Shown: one piece after another, positions 53,320-61,296 of the stretch
Layout of the letters: the number at the start of each line of letters is the position of its first letter
How positions within the stretch are numbered: the first letter of the stretch is position 1
From: Treponema sp.
Lineage (GTDB): Bacteria > Spirochaetota > Spirochaetia > Treponematales > Breznakiellaceae
NCBI GenBank assembly: GCA_009777735.1
Contig: WRLF01000006.1
Location: 1 to 64,000, forward strand
DNA: 64,000 nt
Direction of reading: 5' to 3'
Notes under the pieces: generated by a model
What the model was told of the DNA's origin: nothing
What the model saw: only the letters and a program-made list of their open reading frames with translations
Databases searched by the model: none
Made by a program: the position numbers and the translations under genes

Positions 53320-54488
53320 ACAGTTTTTACCTGCGTGCTCTTAGTAAAAAGGACAAGCTCACCGCAGAACAATACCGTGAACTTCTTGTTTCCGCTTCTG
53401 CCGAAATTGCCAGGCTGGAGACTGTACTTGATTCGCTGCCCTCCGGCATTCTCGTCTGCGATGAAAAACATTCGCTGATAAAAGCAAATCAATCTGCATT
53501 ACGCTTACTGTCGCTCAGCCATAAGGAAGGCATATTATTGTGGGAAATTATTTCTGATGATGATCTGGCTGGTTTCTTTAAGAAATCGCTGCAAAGCGGT
53601 GATCAGGTATTAGAACATGAAATGTATGTGAGATCACAGCGCATCTCCGATGCGGGGGCGAACCGCCTGCTTTCGATCAGTGTTCACCCGCTTGTGGAGA
53701 AGCGCCATATTACCGGTTCTCTTGTCCGCATTGAAGACATCACCGAAAAACGGGGGCGGGAAGCCCGTCTGCGCCGCGCCGAAAATCTTGCCAGTCTGAC
53801 CACTCTCGCCGCCGGTGTTGCCCATGAAATAAAAAACCCGTTAGGCGCAATTTCAATCCATCTGCAGCTTCTGCAAAAAGCAATCGGAATCAAAGACGGA
53901 AATAATCACAAGTATTTTACCGTATTGCATGAAGAAGTTGATCGTTTGAACCGCATTGTTGTTGATTTTCTGTTTGCTGTGCGTCCCATGACTTTGGAAC
54001 TGCGTGAAGGGAATCTCAATTCCCTTATTACCGAACTTGCCGATTTTTTCCGTGCCGAACTGGAACAATCAGACATTCGTCTTTGGGTTGAACTTGATGA
54101 AAAACTGCCGCCTGTACTTATTGACGAGCGTTATATGAAACAGGCGCTCCTCAACCTTATAAAAAATGCCCAGGCGGCAATGCCCAACGGTGGCCTTTTA
54201 ACCATTGCCACGATTGCATTGGACAGCGAAATCCGGATAAGTGTGTGTGATACCGGTATTGGGATAATGCCGGAAAATCTAAAAAAAATATTCGAGCCGT
54301 ATTATACTACGAAAGACAACGGTACCGGCCTTGGGCTGACCCTCGTGTATAAAATTATCCGGGAACATCAGGGCGATGTTTCTGTGGATTCGCGGGAAGG
54401 GGAGGGTACGGATTTTGAGATCAGCCTGCCTGTCTATCAGAAAGAACAGCGGTTAATTGGATGCAAAAACGGAGAATATGCAAAATGA
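53316..54488 (+). CDS. NtrB-type PAS histidine kinase
   Basis: This is a 390-aa soluble kinase with no membrane segment. A PAS domain covers about residues 30-140 (LDSLPSGILVCDEKHSLIKANQSALRLL). The HisKA box is LAAGVAHEIKNPLGAIS with His at about 170, and the HATPase has NLIKNAQAAM, DTGIGI and GTGLGLTLVYKII. It is transcribed with the NtrC-type regulator that follows (overlap ATGA), so the two form a pair. The signal is unknown. Confidence 0.92.
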   Translation: MNSFYLRALSKKDKLTAEQYRELLVSASAEIARLETVLDSLPSGILVCDEKHSLIKANQSALRLLSLSHKEGILLWEIISDDDLAGFFKKSLQSGDQVLEHEMYVRSQRISDAGANRLLSISVHPLVEKRHITGSLVRIEDITEKRGREARLRRAENLASLTTLAAGVAHEIKNPLGAISIHLQLLQKAIGIKDGNNHKYFTVLHEEVDRLNRIVVDFLFAVRPMTLELREGNLNSLITELADFFRAELEQSDIRLWVELDEKLPPVLIDERYMKQALLNLIKNAQAAMPNGGLLTIATIALDSEIRISVCDTGIGIMPENLKKIFEPYYTTKDNGTGLGLTLVYKIIREHQGDVSVDSREGEGTDFEISLPVYQKEQRLIGCKNGEYAK

Positions 54489-55846
54489 AATTCAAACTCC
54501 TTATTGCCGATGATGAAAAAAATATCCGGGAAGGACTTGCCGCTTCGCTGGAAATGGACGGATACAAAACAGTTTGTGTTGCCGATGGGGAAGAAGCGTG
54601 GAAACATTTTTGCAAAGGCGACATTGACCTGGTCATTACCGACCTGCGTATGCCTGGTATGGACGGCGGTGAATTGATGCGGCGCATACTGGCGGAAAAC
54701 CCCGGCTTTCCGGTGGTCGTTCTCACCGGGCATGGGACGGTAGAAAATGCGGTCAACGCCATGCGCGAGGGGGCATGGGATTTTCTTACCAAGCCCGTTA
54801 ACCTTGACCGCTTGTCCCTTCTTGTAAAGCGCGCTCTCGATAACCGGGAACTGATTATGCGTCACCGTGAAATGGAAGCGGAACTGGAACGCAGCCGGCT
54901 GTCCAACACCATGATCGGCAAGTCGCCTGGTATGCGAAAAGTTCTTGACATGATTGGCCAGGCCGCTCCCACGAGAGCTTCCATTTTAATTACCGGGGAA
55001 TCCGGCGTTGGGAAGGAGCTGGTAGCCGACGCTATTCACGAACTTTCACCCCGCAAGGGCAAGCCCCTCGTAAAAGTAAACTGTTCTGCTCTTTCATCAA
55101 ATCTTTTGGAAAGCGAGTTGTTTGGCCACGAAAAAGGGGCTTTTACCGGAGCGGTATCGCGGCGGCGCGGGCGATTTGAACTGGCCAACGGGGGAACCCT
55201 GTTTCTTGACGAAATTGGCGAAATAGAACAGAGCATTCAGATAAAACTGCTGCGGGTGCTGCAGGAACGGGAATTTGAACGGGTTGGCGGCGAAGAAACC
55301 GTTGAAACAGATGTCCGCCTTGTTGCCGCTACCAATAAAGATCTCAAGGCTGAAATTGAAAAAGGCAATTTCCGCGAGGATCTGTACTTCCGCCTTAATG
55401 TGGTGAGTATTGCCGTTCCGCCTCTGCGTGAACGAAAAGAAGATATTCCTGTTATGGCAGCAAGTTTTCTCAAGGAATTCTCTGCCGAAAACGGTAAGGC
55501 TATTGACGGCATCCACGAAAAAGTGTATTCACGGTTATCGTCTTACGACTGGCCCGGTAATATCCGCGAACTGCGCAACTGCATTGAAAGCGCCGTGGTC
55601 ATGTGCCGAAAGAATCTCATCACCACGGAAGATCTGCCCCCCTTCCTGCAATCCGCCGGTGACGATGACTGGGTGCGCGTTCCTCTCACCATCAGCCTTG
55701 AGGAATCGGAAAAGCTCATCATCCGCGCCGCCATCAATCATTACAAAGGCAATAAAAGCAAAGCTGCTGAAGTTTTAGGTATTGGGCGCAAAACACTGCA
55801 CAGGAAATTATCGGACGGCGGTGGGCAGGAAATTGTTACGATATAG
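54485..55846 (+). CDS. NtrC-type sigma-54-dependent response regulator
   Basis: The protein is 453 aa from the ATG at 54485. The receiver has phospho-acceptor Asp53 (VITDLRMPGMDG). The AAA+ domain has GESGVGKELVA (Walker A), GAFTGA (the sigma-54 contact loop) and GGTLFLDEIGE (Walker B). A Fis-type HTH ends the protein (NKSKAAEVLGIGRKTLHRKL). It should activate sigma-54 promoters when phosphorylated by the upstream kinase. Its target is not shown by the window. Confidence 0.95.
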   Translation: MKFKLLIADDEKNIREGLAASLEMDGYKTVCVADGEEAWKHFCKGDIDLVITDLRMPGMDGGELMRRILAENPGFPVVVLTGHGTVENAVNAMREGAWDFLTKPVNLDRLSLLVKRALDNRELIMRHREMEAELERSRLSNTMIGKSPGMRKVLDMIGQAAPTRASILITGESGVGKELVADAIHELSPRKGKPLVKVNCSALSSNLLESELFGHEKGAFTGAVSRRRGRFELANGGTLFLDEIGEIEQSIQIKLLRVLQEREFERVGGEETVETDVRLVAATNKDLKAEIEKGNFREDLYFRLNVVSIAVPPLRERKEDIPVMAASFLKEFSAENGKAIDGIHEKVYSRLSSYDWPGNIRELRNCIESAVVMCRKNLITTEDLPPFLQSAGDDDWVRVPLTISLEESEKLIIRAAINHYKGNKSKAAEVLGIGRKTLHRKLSDGGGQEIVTI

Positions 55847-55872
55847 GATCAAACAGTGTTTATATATATATA

Positions 55873-55901
55873 TTGACGGTGGTTATAAGCAAAAGTAAAA
55901 T
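55873..55901 (+). promoter_or_regulatory. Sigma-70 promoter of the SUMF1-domain gene
   Basis: TTGACG (55873-55878) and TAAAAT (55896-55901) are separated by 17 bp, immediately after a run of TATATA, and 20 bp before the ATG at 55922. Confidence 0.65.
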
Positions 55902-55921
55902 AAAGCGAGAGGTATAACAAA

Positions 55922-56770
55922 ATGAAAAAATGGTATGGTGTTTTTCTTATTGCAGCTTTTTTCCTGTGTGCGGCGGCTCCTGAACAATCTTCTGTCCAAG
56001 CTTCGGCAGCCGGGGATTCCATTGCAGAACATTCAGCTGATCAAATTCCGGTCATTATCAGCTCTACTCCGGCAGGATTTGTGCGGATAGAAGGCGGTAC
56101 ATTTACCATAGGCAGCCCTCCGGGAGTGGGGCCTAGCAATGAACAACAGCGGGAAGTAATATTAAGCCCCTTTTACATGGGAATTTACGAAGTAACCCAG
56201 TCTGAATATGAGGAAATAATGGGGACAAATCCCAGTCAATTCAGAGGGCCGAATTTACCGGTAGAACGGGTTACCTGGTTTCAGGCGGTTGAGTATTGCA
56301 ACAGCCGAAGCGAAAGAGAAGGGCTTACCCCAGTTTATATTATGTCTGAGCAAACCATTACTTTTAATCAGGAAGCGAACGGATACCGGCTGCCAACCGA
56401 AGCAGAATGGGAAATTGCCTGCCGCGCAGGAACAACGACAAGATTTTTTACCGGGGACTCTATCTCTGCTGCTCAGGCCAATTTTAATAGCGCAGGCACA
56501 CTCCCTGTCGGGAGTTTTGCCCCCAACGCTTTTGGGCTGTATGATATGCACGGCAATGTCGGAGAATGGTGTTGGGACTGGAACAGGTCAGATATTCTCA
56601 GCGGAGGCACAAACCCCACAGGCCCGGATTCCGGAGCTCTGCGTGTTTTCCGGGGAGGAGGCTGGAGACATGATAATGCTAATTTTCTGCGTTCTGCATT
56701 CCGGAGCGGACAATTTCCTACTCAACCGGGTAATTTCCTGGGGTTCCGTCTTGTATTAAATGCAGAATAA
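55922..56770 (+). CDS. Exported SUMF1/FGE-type protein
   Basis: This 282-aa protein has signal peptide KWYGVFLIAAFFLCAAA and then one SUMF1 (formylglycine-generating-enzyme) domain: FVRIEGGTFTIGSPP, PFYMGIYEVTQSEYEEIMG, YRLPTEAEWEIACRAGT, YDMHGNVGEWCWDW and FRGGGWRHDNANFLRSAFRSG. The two Cys of true FGE are not both evident, so catalysis is doubtful. Bacterial relatives often act as C-type-lectin-like binders; in some treponemes the same fold is diversified by retroelements, but no reverse transcriptase is present here. Confidence 0.8.
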   Translation: MKKWYGVFLIAAFFLCAAAPEQSSVQASAAGDSIAEHSADQIPVIISSTPAGFVRIEGGTFTIGSPPGVGPSNEQQREVILSPFYMGIYEVTQSEYEEIMGTNPSQFRGPNLPVERVTWFQAVEYCNSRSEREGLTPVYIMSEQTITFNQEANGYRLPTEAEWEIACRAGTTTRFFTGDSISAAQANFNSAGTLPVGSFAPNAFGLYDMHGNVGEWCWDWNRSDILSGGTNPTGPDSGALRVFRGGGWRHDNANFLRSAFRSGQFPTQPGNFLGFRLVLNAE

Positions 56771-56774
56771 TTCT

Positions 56775-57191
56775 TCAATCGCCAATGATTTTAACTAATA
56801 CCCGTTTACGGCGCTGTCCGTCAAATTCACCGTAAAAAATCTGTTCCCATGGGCCCAGGTGGAGCTTGCCGTTCGTAACCGCAACCACCGCTTCCCGGCC
56901 CATGATCTGCCGTTTTAAATGGGCATCAGCGTTGATTTCACCGGTGTTATGACGGTAATAAGAGACCGGCTCATGGGGGGCAAGTTTTTCCAGCCATACA
57001 TCAAAGTCGTGGTGCAGCCCGGATTCGTCATCATTGATGAAAACACTGGCGGTGATATGCATTGCGTTTACCAGGCACAACCCTTCCTTGATGCCGGAAT
57101 TTCCCAGCAGGGCATTTACTTCCCCGGTAATATTGATAAATTCCCGGTTTTTTGCAGTGTTAAACCAGAGTTCTTTCGTTATTGACTTCAT
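56775..57191 (-). CDS. yjbQ: YjbQ family protein (UPF0047)
   Basis: This 138-aa protein has the family pattern [91 protein letters not shown]. YjbQ proteins bind a divalent metal and have been linked to thiamine-phosphate-synthase-like activity; the physiological role is unclear. It is preceded by a small membrane gene on the same strand. Confidence 0.88.
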   Translation of the reverse strand: MKSITKELWFNTAKNREFINITGEVNALLGNSGIKEGLCLVNAMHITASVFINDDESGLHHDFDVWLEKLAPHEPVSYYRHNTGEINADAHLKRQIMGREAVVAVTNGKLHLGPWEQIFYGEFDGQRRKRVLVKIIGD

Positions 57192-57198
57192 TTATTTT

Positions 57199-57444
57199 TC
57201 ATTCCTCATCAAGGCCAAGATCGTTGTCAGGGTCTACATTTTCCCCTTTTTTTGAGCTGGCTTTTTCAGGTTTTGGAGCTTTTACTTTCTTGGGCCTGGA
57301 TTTAGAAACCGATCGCGGGCGGCGATAGGTACGGCCAACGTAATTAACCAGGAAAATATACATTATTATGGCTATTGTGACAGCAATCACCTGCCATGAT
57401 GTTATTACATAAAGAAATAATTCCTTTACAGTCCCCGAGAACAT
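57199..57444 (-). CDS. Small membrane protein with basic C-terminal tail
   Basis: This is 81 aa from the ATG at 57444. The longer frame reaches into the truncated family C repeat. There is one membrane segment (VITSWQVIAVTIAIIMYIFLV) and a basic then acidic tail (RRPRSVSKSRPKKVKAPKPEKASSKK ... DPDNDLGLDEE). It lies 7 bp upstream of yjbQ. No family is recognised. Confidence 0.5.
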   Translation of the reverse strand: MFSGTVKELFLYVITSWQVIAVTIAIIMYIFLVNYVGRTYRRPRSVSKSRPKKVKAPKPEKASSKKGENVDPDNDLGLDEE

Positions 57445-57487
57445 ACCATTTTCATCATCGGCATATTTTCGCAAAACTAAAATAAAA

Positions 57488-57560
57488 CAGAAATACATGC
57501 TGTAAAGACTTGTGCGGGGCCCGTCGGCGACCAATCATGTTTAAAGAGCATGTATTTCTG
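57488..57560 (-). repeat. Palindromic repeat, family C (copy 5, internally deleted)
   Basis: The outer arms are CAGAAATACATGC (57488-57500) and GCATGTATTTCTG (57548-57560), 13 bp perfect. The core is in the minus orientation and shortened: GTGCGGGGCCCGTCGGCGACC then AATCATG, with the inner hairpin lost. Although the interior is decayed, the arms remain fully complementary. Confidence 0.8.
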
Positions 57561-57593
57561 CCTTTTTTCAGGGTGCTCATGGGTAGGGGGGGC

Positions 57594-58175
57594 TTACCAT
57601 TCGCTTGGTGTAAATCCCTCGGGGACTTCTATTTTCATGGTATCGCCGGATTGTTCCAAAACGTAGAAACCTGCTTCAATGGCTGCCTTTTTCTCCTCTG
57701 TCCCGAACATGGCTCCGGCAATTGCTCCATAAATTTTCCTTCCATCATCCATCTTGTCACGGTACTCTCTCAGTATTTTTAGCCGGGTACTATGGTGCTC
57801 AATGTGCTGCACTTTTGGTTTTGTTTTCACTTCCACTGCCATAAGACAGCTTTTGTTTTCCAGCAGTATGTCTATTTCTGTTTTGATTTTTCCCTTTTCA
57901 TCATATATTCTATGTCCGCCGGGAGAAACGGCGCCAAAGTGGTATCCCAGTTCGTTGAAACGGGTGTTAATGCTGGGAGCAACCAGATGTTCGGCCAAAT
58001 TTCCAAAGCTGTTATGCAAATCACCCATCTGTTTGCTGAGTTTCTTAATTTTTCGGTCGGTTTCCTGGAACATGGCCCAGACCTTTTCATATGTAAGTCC
58101 TTCTCCCGTAGGCGGCGGCCTGTCGATAACTGCTGCCACAATAATCTCCTTTGAGCTTGTGTTAGTATTACTCAT
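57594..58175 (-). CDS. DUF3782-like PD-(D/E)XK nuclease-fold protein
   Basis: This is 193 aa from the ATG at 58175; the frame upstream is weak. An N-terminal coiled coil (VWAMFQETDRKIKKLSKQMGDLHNSF) is followed by a PD-(D/E)XK-like core: KTEIDILLENKSCLMAVEVKTKPK (D..EVK). Families of this layout occur in many copies in some bacteria and their function is unknown. A remnant of the same family lies at 60408-60650. Confidence 0.7.
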   Translation of the reverse strand: MSNTNTSSKEIIVAAVIDRPPPTGEGLTYEKVWAMFQETDRKIKKLSKQMGDLHNSFGNLAEHLVAPSINTRFNELGYHFGAVSPGGHRIYDEKGKIKTEIDILLENKSCLMAVEVKTKPKVQHIEHHSTRLKILREYRDKMDDGRKIYGAIAGAMFGTEEKKAAIEAGFYVLEQSGDTMKIEVPEGFTPSEW

Positions 58176-58611
58176 TTTGGCACAAGCTTTATAAAGTTTA
58201 GTATACACTATATATGGCGAAAAATGGCAGAATGCTTGCATGTTTTTTGTTGATATATGCAAAACAGAGAGGCTCTATTCTCATTTTTTCACACGGAGGC
58301 GCAAAGATCGCGGAGGACACTGAGAAGAATAAAGGGAGGGAAGGATTACACGGTAGAGTTCGCCTCGCTTCACGAGTATGCCATTATGACTTGTGCGGGG
58401 CCTGTCAGCGGCCAAACACACCGCTTACGCGGCACATTTGCCGCTGACACCCGCCTAATCATGTATTAGAGGCATCAAGAGGGGAACCTTCGCCACGTAG
58501 TGGCTCGGTTGAGAATACATTTCTGCCTTTTTTCAGGGTGCTTGTGGGTAGAGGGGGCCCGTCGGCGGCTTCGCCTGCAGAGGCAGGTGCGCACAGCTAG
58601 AAAGTGTTTCC
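58176..58611. other. Intergenic region with repeats
   Basis: No gene is credible here. The region contains one arm of a family A repeat beginning TCACACGGAGGCGCAAAG (58288-58323), a minus-orientation family C core (about 58388-58465), and a block near 58517-58558 (CATTTCTGCCTTTTTTCAGG and on to GGGGGC) that also occurs at 57549-57590. Confidence 0.7.
58388..58465 (-). repeat. Palindromic repeat, family C (copy 6, core only)
   Basis: The core reads, in minus orientation, CATGATTAGGCGGGTGTCAG, a stem with tip CCGCGTAAGCGG, then CTGACAGGCCCCGCACAAG. The usual complementary outer arms are not present next to it; neighbouring family A sequence may have interrupted the left one. Confidence 0.7.
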
Positions 58612-58947
58612 TTACTTATCTGACTTGTATTGTAAGTATCTGATTTGTGTCTTTATGGCACTGGATATGTTTGAACATTCATTGTCTATGATCCGATCAA
58701 TTTTACCAAAGAAACTGTCATCAGCGGATACTTCTTCATTTGAATAAAAAAGCGCGGAGGCCGAAACTAGAAATTGCTTTGTCAATTTCTCTAAAAGGTC
58801 TGCAGAAACAAAATTGGCGCCGGTTTCAATGGTGCTGAGATGCTTAGTCGTTATTTCCAGTTTTTCAGCCAATTGCTCCTGGGTTAGATGCTGTTTTTTT
58901 CTGTAATATTTGATATTTGCCCCAAAAACAGCCTTAATATTTGCCAT
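58612..58947 (-). CDS. XRE-family transcriptional regulator
   Basis: This is 111 aa from the ATG at 58947; the frame reaches 59073 but there crosses the promoter region. The HTH lies at residues 10-64: FGANIKYYRKKQHLTQEQLAEKLEITTKHLSTIETG. The C-terminal part (SFFGKIDRIIDNECSNISSAIKTQIRYL) may dimerise. A palindrome just upstream and another in the divergent promoter suggest self-repression and control of the lipoprotein operon. Confidence 0.82.
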   Translation of the reverse strand: MANIKAVFGANIKYYRKKQHLTQEQLAEKLEITTKHLSTIETGANFVSADLLEKLTKQFLVSASALFYSNEEVSADDSFFGKIDRIIDNECSNISSAIKTQIRYLQYKSDK

Positions 58948-58950
58948 TAA

Positions 58951-58965
58951 ATAAGAATGTCTTAT
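58951..58965. promoter_or_regulatory. Palindromic operator candidate next to XRE start
   Basis: ATAAGA-ATG-TCTTAT is a perfect 6-3-6 palindrome, 4 bp upstream of the XRE start codon at 58947. Confidence 0.45.
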
Positions 58966-59016
58966 ATTTCGACAAGATGACAACCTGATATTATGTAGAA
59001 TTATCTGTTGTTTATT

Positions 59017-59027
59017 ACATAATATGT
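59017..59027. promoter_or_regulatory. Palindromic operator candidate in divergent promoter
   Basis: ACATAATATGT is a perfect palindrome with one central base, within TTACATAATATGTAGTAA, 11 bp upstream of the consensus -35 hexamer. A related TATTATGTAGAATTA lies about 30 bp to its left. Confidence 0.45.
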
Positions 59028-59037
59028 AGTAATTTGC

Positions 59038-59066
59038 TTGACAAATCCTTATATTACGTATATAAT
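59038..59066 (+). promoter_or_regulatory. Perfect consensus sigma-70 promoter
   Basis: TTGACA (59038-59043) and TATAAT (59061-59066) are both perfect and separated by exactly 17 bp. Such promoters are rare and normally held down by a repressor; the divergent XRE gene is the likely one. Confidence 0.85.
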
Positions 59067-59102
59067 ATATCATATTTTAACATTTTATAAGGAGGTGTAG
59101 TG

Positions 59103-59204
59103 ATGACTGTATTGCAACTTAAACTCTTTATAAAAGTACCGCTTCTGAGAGCGGGAATAACCTGTCTAACCGGTAGGCTAGACACACTAAGGAGGGTTCT
59201 GTGA
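59103..59204 (+). CDS. Leader ORF (33 aa) coupled to lipoprotein gene
   Basis: An ATG at 59103 is preceded at 6 bp by AAGGAGGT (59089-59096), an almost perfect anti-16S match. The ORF runs 33 codons (MTVLQLKLFIKVPLLRAG...RVL), and its TGA (59202-59204) overlaps the GTG start (59201) of the lipoprotein gene. Its 3' end contains the AAGGAGG of that gene. It is the first cistron behind a consensus promoter. Whether the peptide acts or only couples translation is unknown. Confidence 0.6.
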   Translation: MTVLQLKLFIKVPLLRAGITCLTGRLDTLRRVL

Positions 59205-60424
59205 GGAACTTAAGAAAATTTTGGATAATTGCCGCCATAGGGGCGGTAATCACGTTTGGGATGGTGCTCGGATTAGCAGGGTGCGCTACATCCGTACCTA
59301 TCAGCTCGGTAAGGCAGCCTACAATACCCACAGGCGACATACAGCGTTTGGCTATTGCAGGGTTCACAGATGGAAGCGGGTTTGGCGGTACTGTTAGCGC
59401 ACAACTACCCCGTCATATGACGCAAAGGGCAACGGAAATAATTACAGGTGCCGGAAAATTCACTATTGTAGCCGCTAACGATCCAAATGCCGAAGGTGTG
59501 TTCAGCGGTATGATAACAAACATTACATCAAGAGATTCGCAGTCGCAAAGAGAAGTGAGAAATCAAGACGGGACTACCCGTATCGTAACCACCTATAGGC
59601 GTGATGTTACTCTGGCATTCACTTATGAAATCAAAAGTTCAAGAACTAACATGACGATCGGCTCTGTTACTAAAAGAGGTGAAACAAGCAGTAGTGCAGA
59701 AAGACCGGACAGCCTTGCTGACACATTATCTCTTGCTCAAAGAATAGCTGATTCTCAAATGAGAAGTTTGCAGCAGGATGTCGTCCCGACTATTGTCCAA
59801 CAGAATGTAAGATTAATGAGGGAAACCTCAAAAGATAAGGTGGTGAAACAAAAAATGAAGGATGCTCAGACTCTTGTCAAGCACCGTAATTATGAGGAGG
59901 CTATAAGGCTATACGATGCTATTGCCAGCGAACACAGCAGTGTTGCAGCCAGAAATAATTCCGATCTCCTTAGGCGGACTATCTCAAGTGATATCGCCGC
60001 CAGAGAGCAAATGGCTGAACTATACATCGATACCGGTGGGCTTACCGGCAGGGCAGTCACATCTGCGATTAGCTCGATCAATTCAAAACTGTCACCCGGT
60101 GCAAGTTTAATGATAATACAAAGCAGTTCTGCAGAACGCAGCCAGATTGATTTTGTTGTAAATGAAATAACCAGAAACATTGTCCAGGCGGGAAACCTCA
60201 GGGTAGTAGAATTTACGAATCGGGATTTACTTGTTGCTGAAGCGGATTACCAATTGTCCGGTAATGTGAGCGATAATTTATCTGTTTCAATAGGCAGGCA
60301 ACATGGAGCTCAATATATTGTACTCTGTTCAATAATCGGTGATATGAGCGGCCGGCAGCTTAATGTAAAAATACTGGAGATAGAAACAGCGCTGGTTATC
60401 GAGCAAATCAGCTTGGATATCTAA
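59201..60424 (+). CDS. Lipoprotein with CsgG/LpoB-like domains
   Basis: This 407-aa protein starts at a GTG with AAGGAGG 5 bp upstream. Signal and lipobox are VLGLAGC. The domain after residue 45, RLAIAGFTDGSGFGGTVSAQLPRHMTQRATEII, is like CsgG/LpoB periplasmic domains. A TPR-like stretch follows (KMKDAQTLVKHRNYEEAIRLYDAIASEHSS). The C-terminal part, ASLMIIQSSSAERSQIDFVVNEITRNIVQAGNLRVVEFTNRDLLVAEADYQLSGNVSDNLSVSIGRQHGAQYIVL, is a second LpoB-like domain. It is probably an outer-membrane-anchored periplasmic factor. Confidence 0.8.
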   Translation: MRNLRKFWIIAAIGAVITFGMVLGLAGCATSVPISSVRQPTIPTGDIQRLAIAGFTDGSGFGGTVSAQLPRHMTQRATEIITGAGKFTIVAANDPNAEGVFSGMITNITSRDSQSQREVRNQDGTTRIVTTYRRDVTLAFTYEIKSSRTNMTIGSVTKRGETSSSAERPDSLADTLSLAQRIADSQMRSLQQDVVPTIVQQNVRLMRETSKDKVVKQKMKDAQTLVKHRNYEEAIRLYDAIASEHSSVAARNNSDLLRRTISSDIAAREQMAELYIDTGGLTGRAVTSAISSINSKLSPGASLMIIQSSSAERSQIDFVVNEITRNIVQAGNLRVVEFTNRDLLVAEADYQLSGNVSDNLSVSIGRQHGAQYIVLCSIIGDMSGRQLNVKILEIETALVIEQISLDI

Positions 60425-60650
60425 CAGCTGTTGTTTTTTTGTGGTATCCGCCGTATCTCTTTCGTGTCATGATATGGTATAGTAGAATTCTTCCGGGAAC
60501 GGTGGATAGCACTTGTTTAATTATACGTTCTTTGGTCAGTTTTGTTTTTACTTCAACCAGCATGGCTTTTTCGCCGTTTTCCAGCAAAATGTCTATTTCA
60601 AAAGTAGAACACTGGTACCTGTCATCCTGTTTGTCTAAACATGTTCTTTC
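60408..60650 (-). pseudogene. Remnant of a DUF3782-like PD-(D/E)XK gene
   Basis: The minus-strand frame encodes STFEIDILLENGEKAMLVEVKTKLTKERI, strongly similar to TEIDILLENKSCLMAVEVKTKPK of the gene at 57594. The N-terminal coiled-coil half is missing, and after the EVKTK motif the family pattern is lost, probably through a frameshift. It lies wedged between the lipoprotein gene (17-bp overlap) and the MazF-like gene. Confidence 0.6.
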
Positions 60651-60655
60651 TAAAA

Positions 60656-60997
60656 TCAAAAGATATCCAGTATCAGTTTCAGGCAATTATTAATTTTTTC
60701 AAGCATGGATTTTGGTAACATTCCAACTTGCTTTGTTAAATCAGTTTTGTCAATTGTTGTTATTTGCGAAAAATTTACTGCTGAGGTTTTGACCAGACCG
60801 GAAAATGATTTTTCCAGCAGTAAATTTCCGGGTAATGAAGCAATATCGGTATTTGAAGTAATGACAGCACAGATTACGGTATTTATGTCACTGCGATTAA
60901 AACTATCGCCTTGAATGATCAATACCGGACGGCGTTTTGCGTGTTTTGAACCTTTTGGCTGGGGGAGATTTGCCCACCATATTTCTCCGCGAACCAT
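60656..60997 (-). CDS. mazF: MazF/PemK-type mRNA interferase toxin
   Basis: This 113-aa protein has MVRGEIWWANLPQPKGSKHAKRRPVLIIQGDSFNRSDINTVICAVIT, the conserved start of the MazF family, followed by SQITTIDKTDLTKQVGMLP. MazF toxins cut mRNA at short sequence motifs. It overlaps the upstream antitoxin by one base. Confidence 0.88.
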   Translation of the reverse strand: MVRGEIWWANLPQPKGSKHAKRRPVLIIQGDSFNRSDINTVICAVITSNTDIASLPGNLLLEKSFSGLVKTSAVNFSQITTIDKTDLTKQVGMLPKSMLEKINNCLKLILDIF

Positions 60998-61233
60998 TAC
61001 CAGTCTTCTCCGTCAAGTAAACGATAAGCAGTTTCTCTTAAGTCATCGTCTAAATTTGATTTATGCTTGCTATAATAACGGTTCAATTGTTCTGTTATAT
61101 TGTCCGCAGAGTGATTTTGAATATACTCGCTTATTGCAATACAATATAATCTGCTGCGGGATAATCCTGCATCACGGGAAAAACGCTCAGCGTTGTCAAA
61201 CAATTTTTTATCTATAGAAATTGCTGTTTTCAT
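60997..61233 (-). CDS. Ribbon-helix-helix antitoxin of MazF-like toxin
   Basis: This 78-aa protein has an N-terminal MKTAISIDKKLFDNAERFSRDAGLSRSRLYCIAISEYI, a CopG/MazE-type ribbon-helix-helix that both binds the operator and dimerises, followed by a C-terminal segment that would wrap the toxin. It is directly upstream of the toxin gene. Confidence 0.82.
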   Translation of the reverse strand: MKTAISIDKKLFDNAERFSRDAGLSRSRLYCIAISEYIQNHSADNITEQLNRYYSKHKSNLDDDLRETAYRLLDGEDW

Positions 61234-61296
61234 ATTGAAAGTATAACAAATGGTATAACCATTGTCAAGGCAGACAGAGTTAAAAAAAGGGGCTGT

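Noticed and set aside
55922-56770. Target of a diversity-generating retroelement
   Set aside because: The SUMF1 fold is a known target in treponemes, but no reverse transcriptase, template repeat or adenine-substitution pattern was seen nearby.
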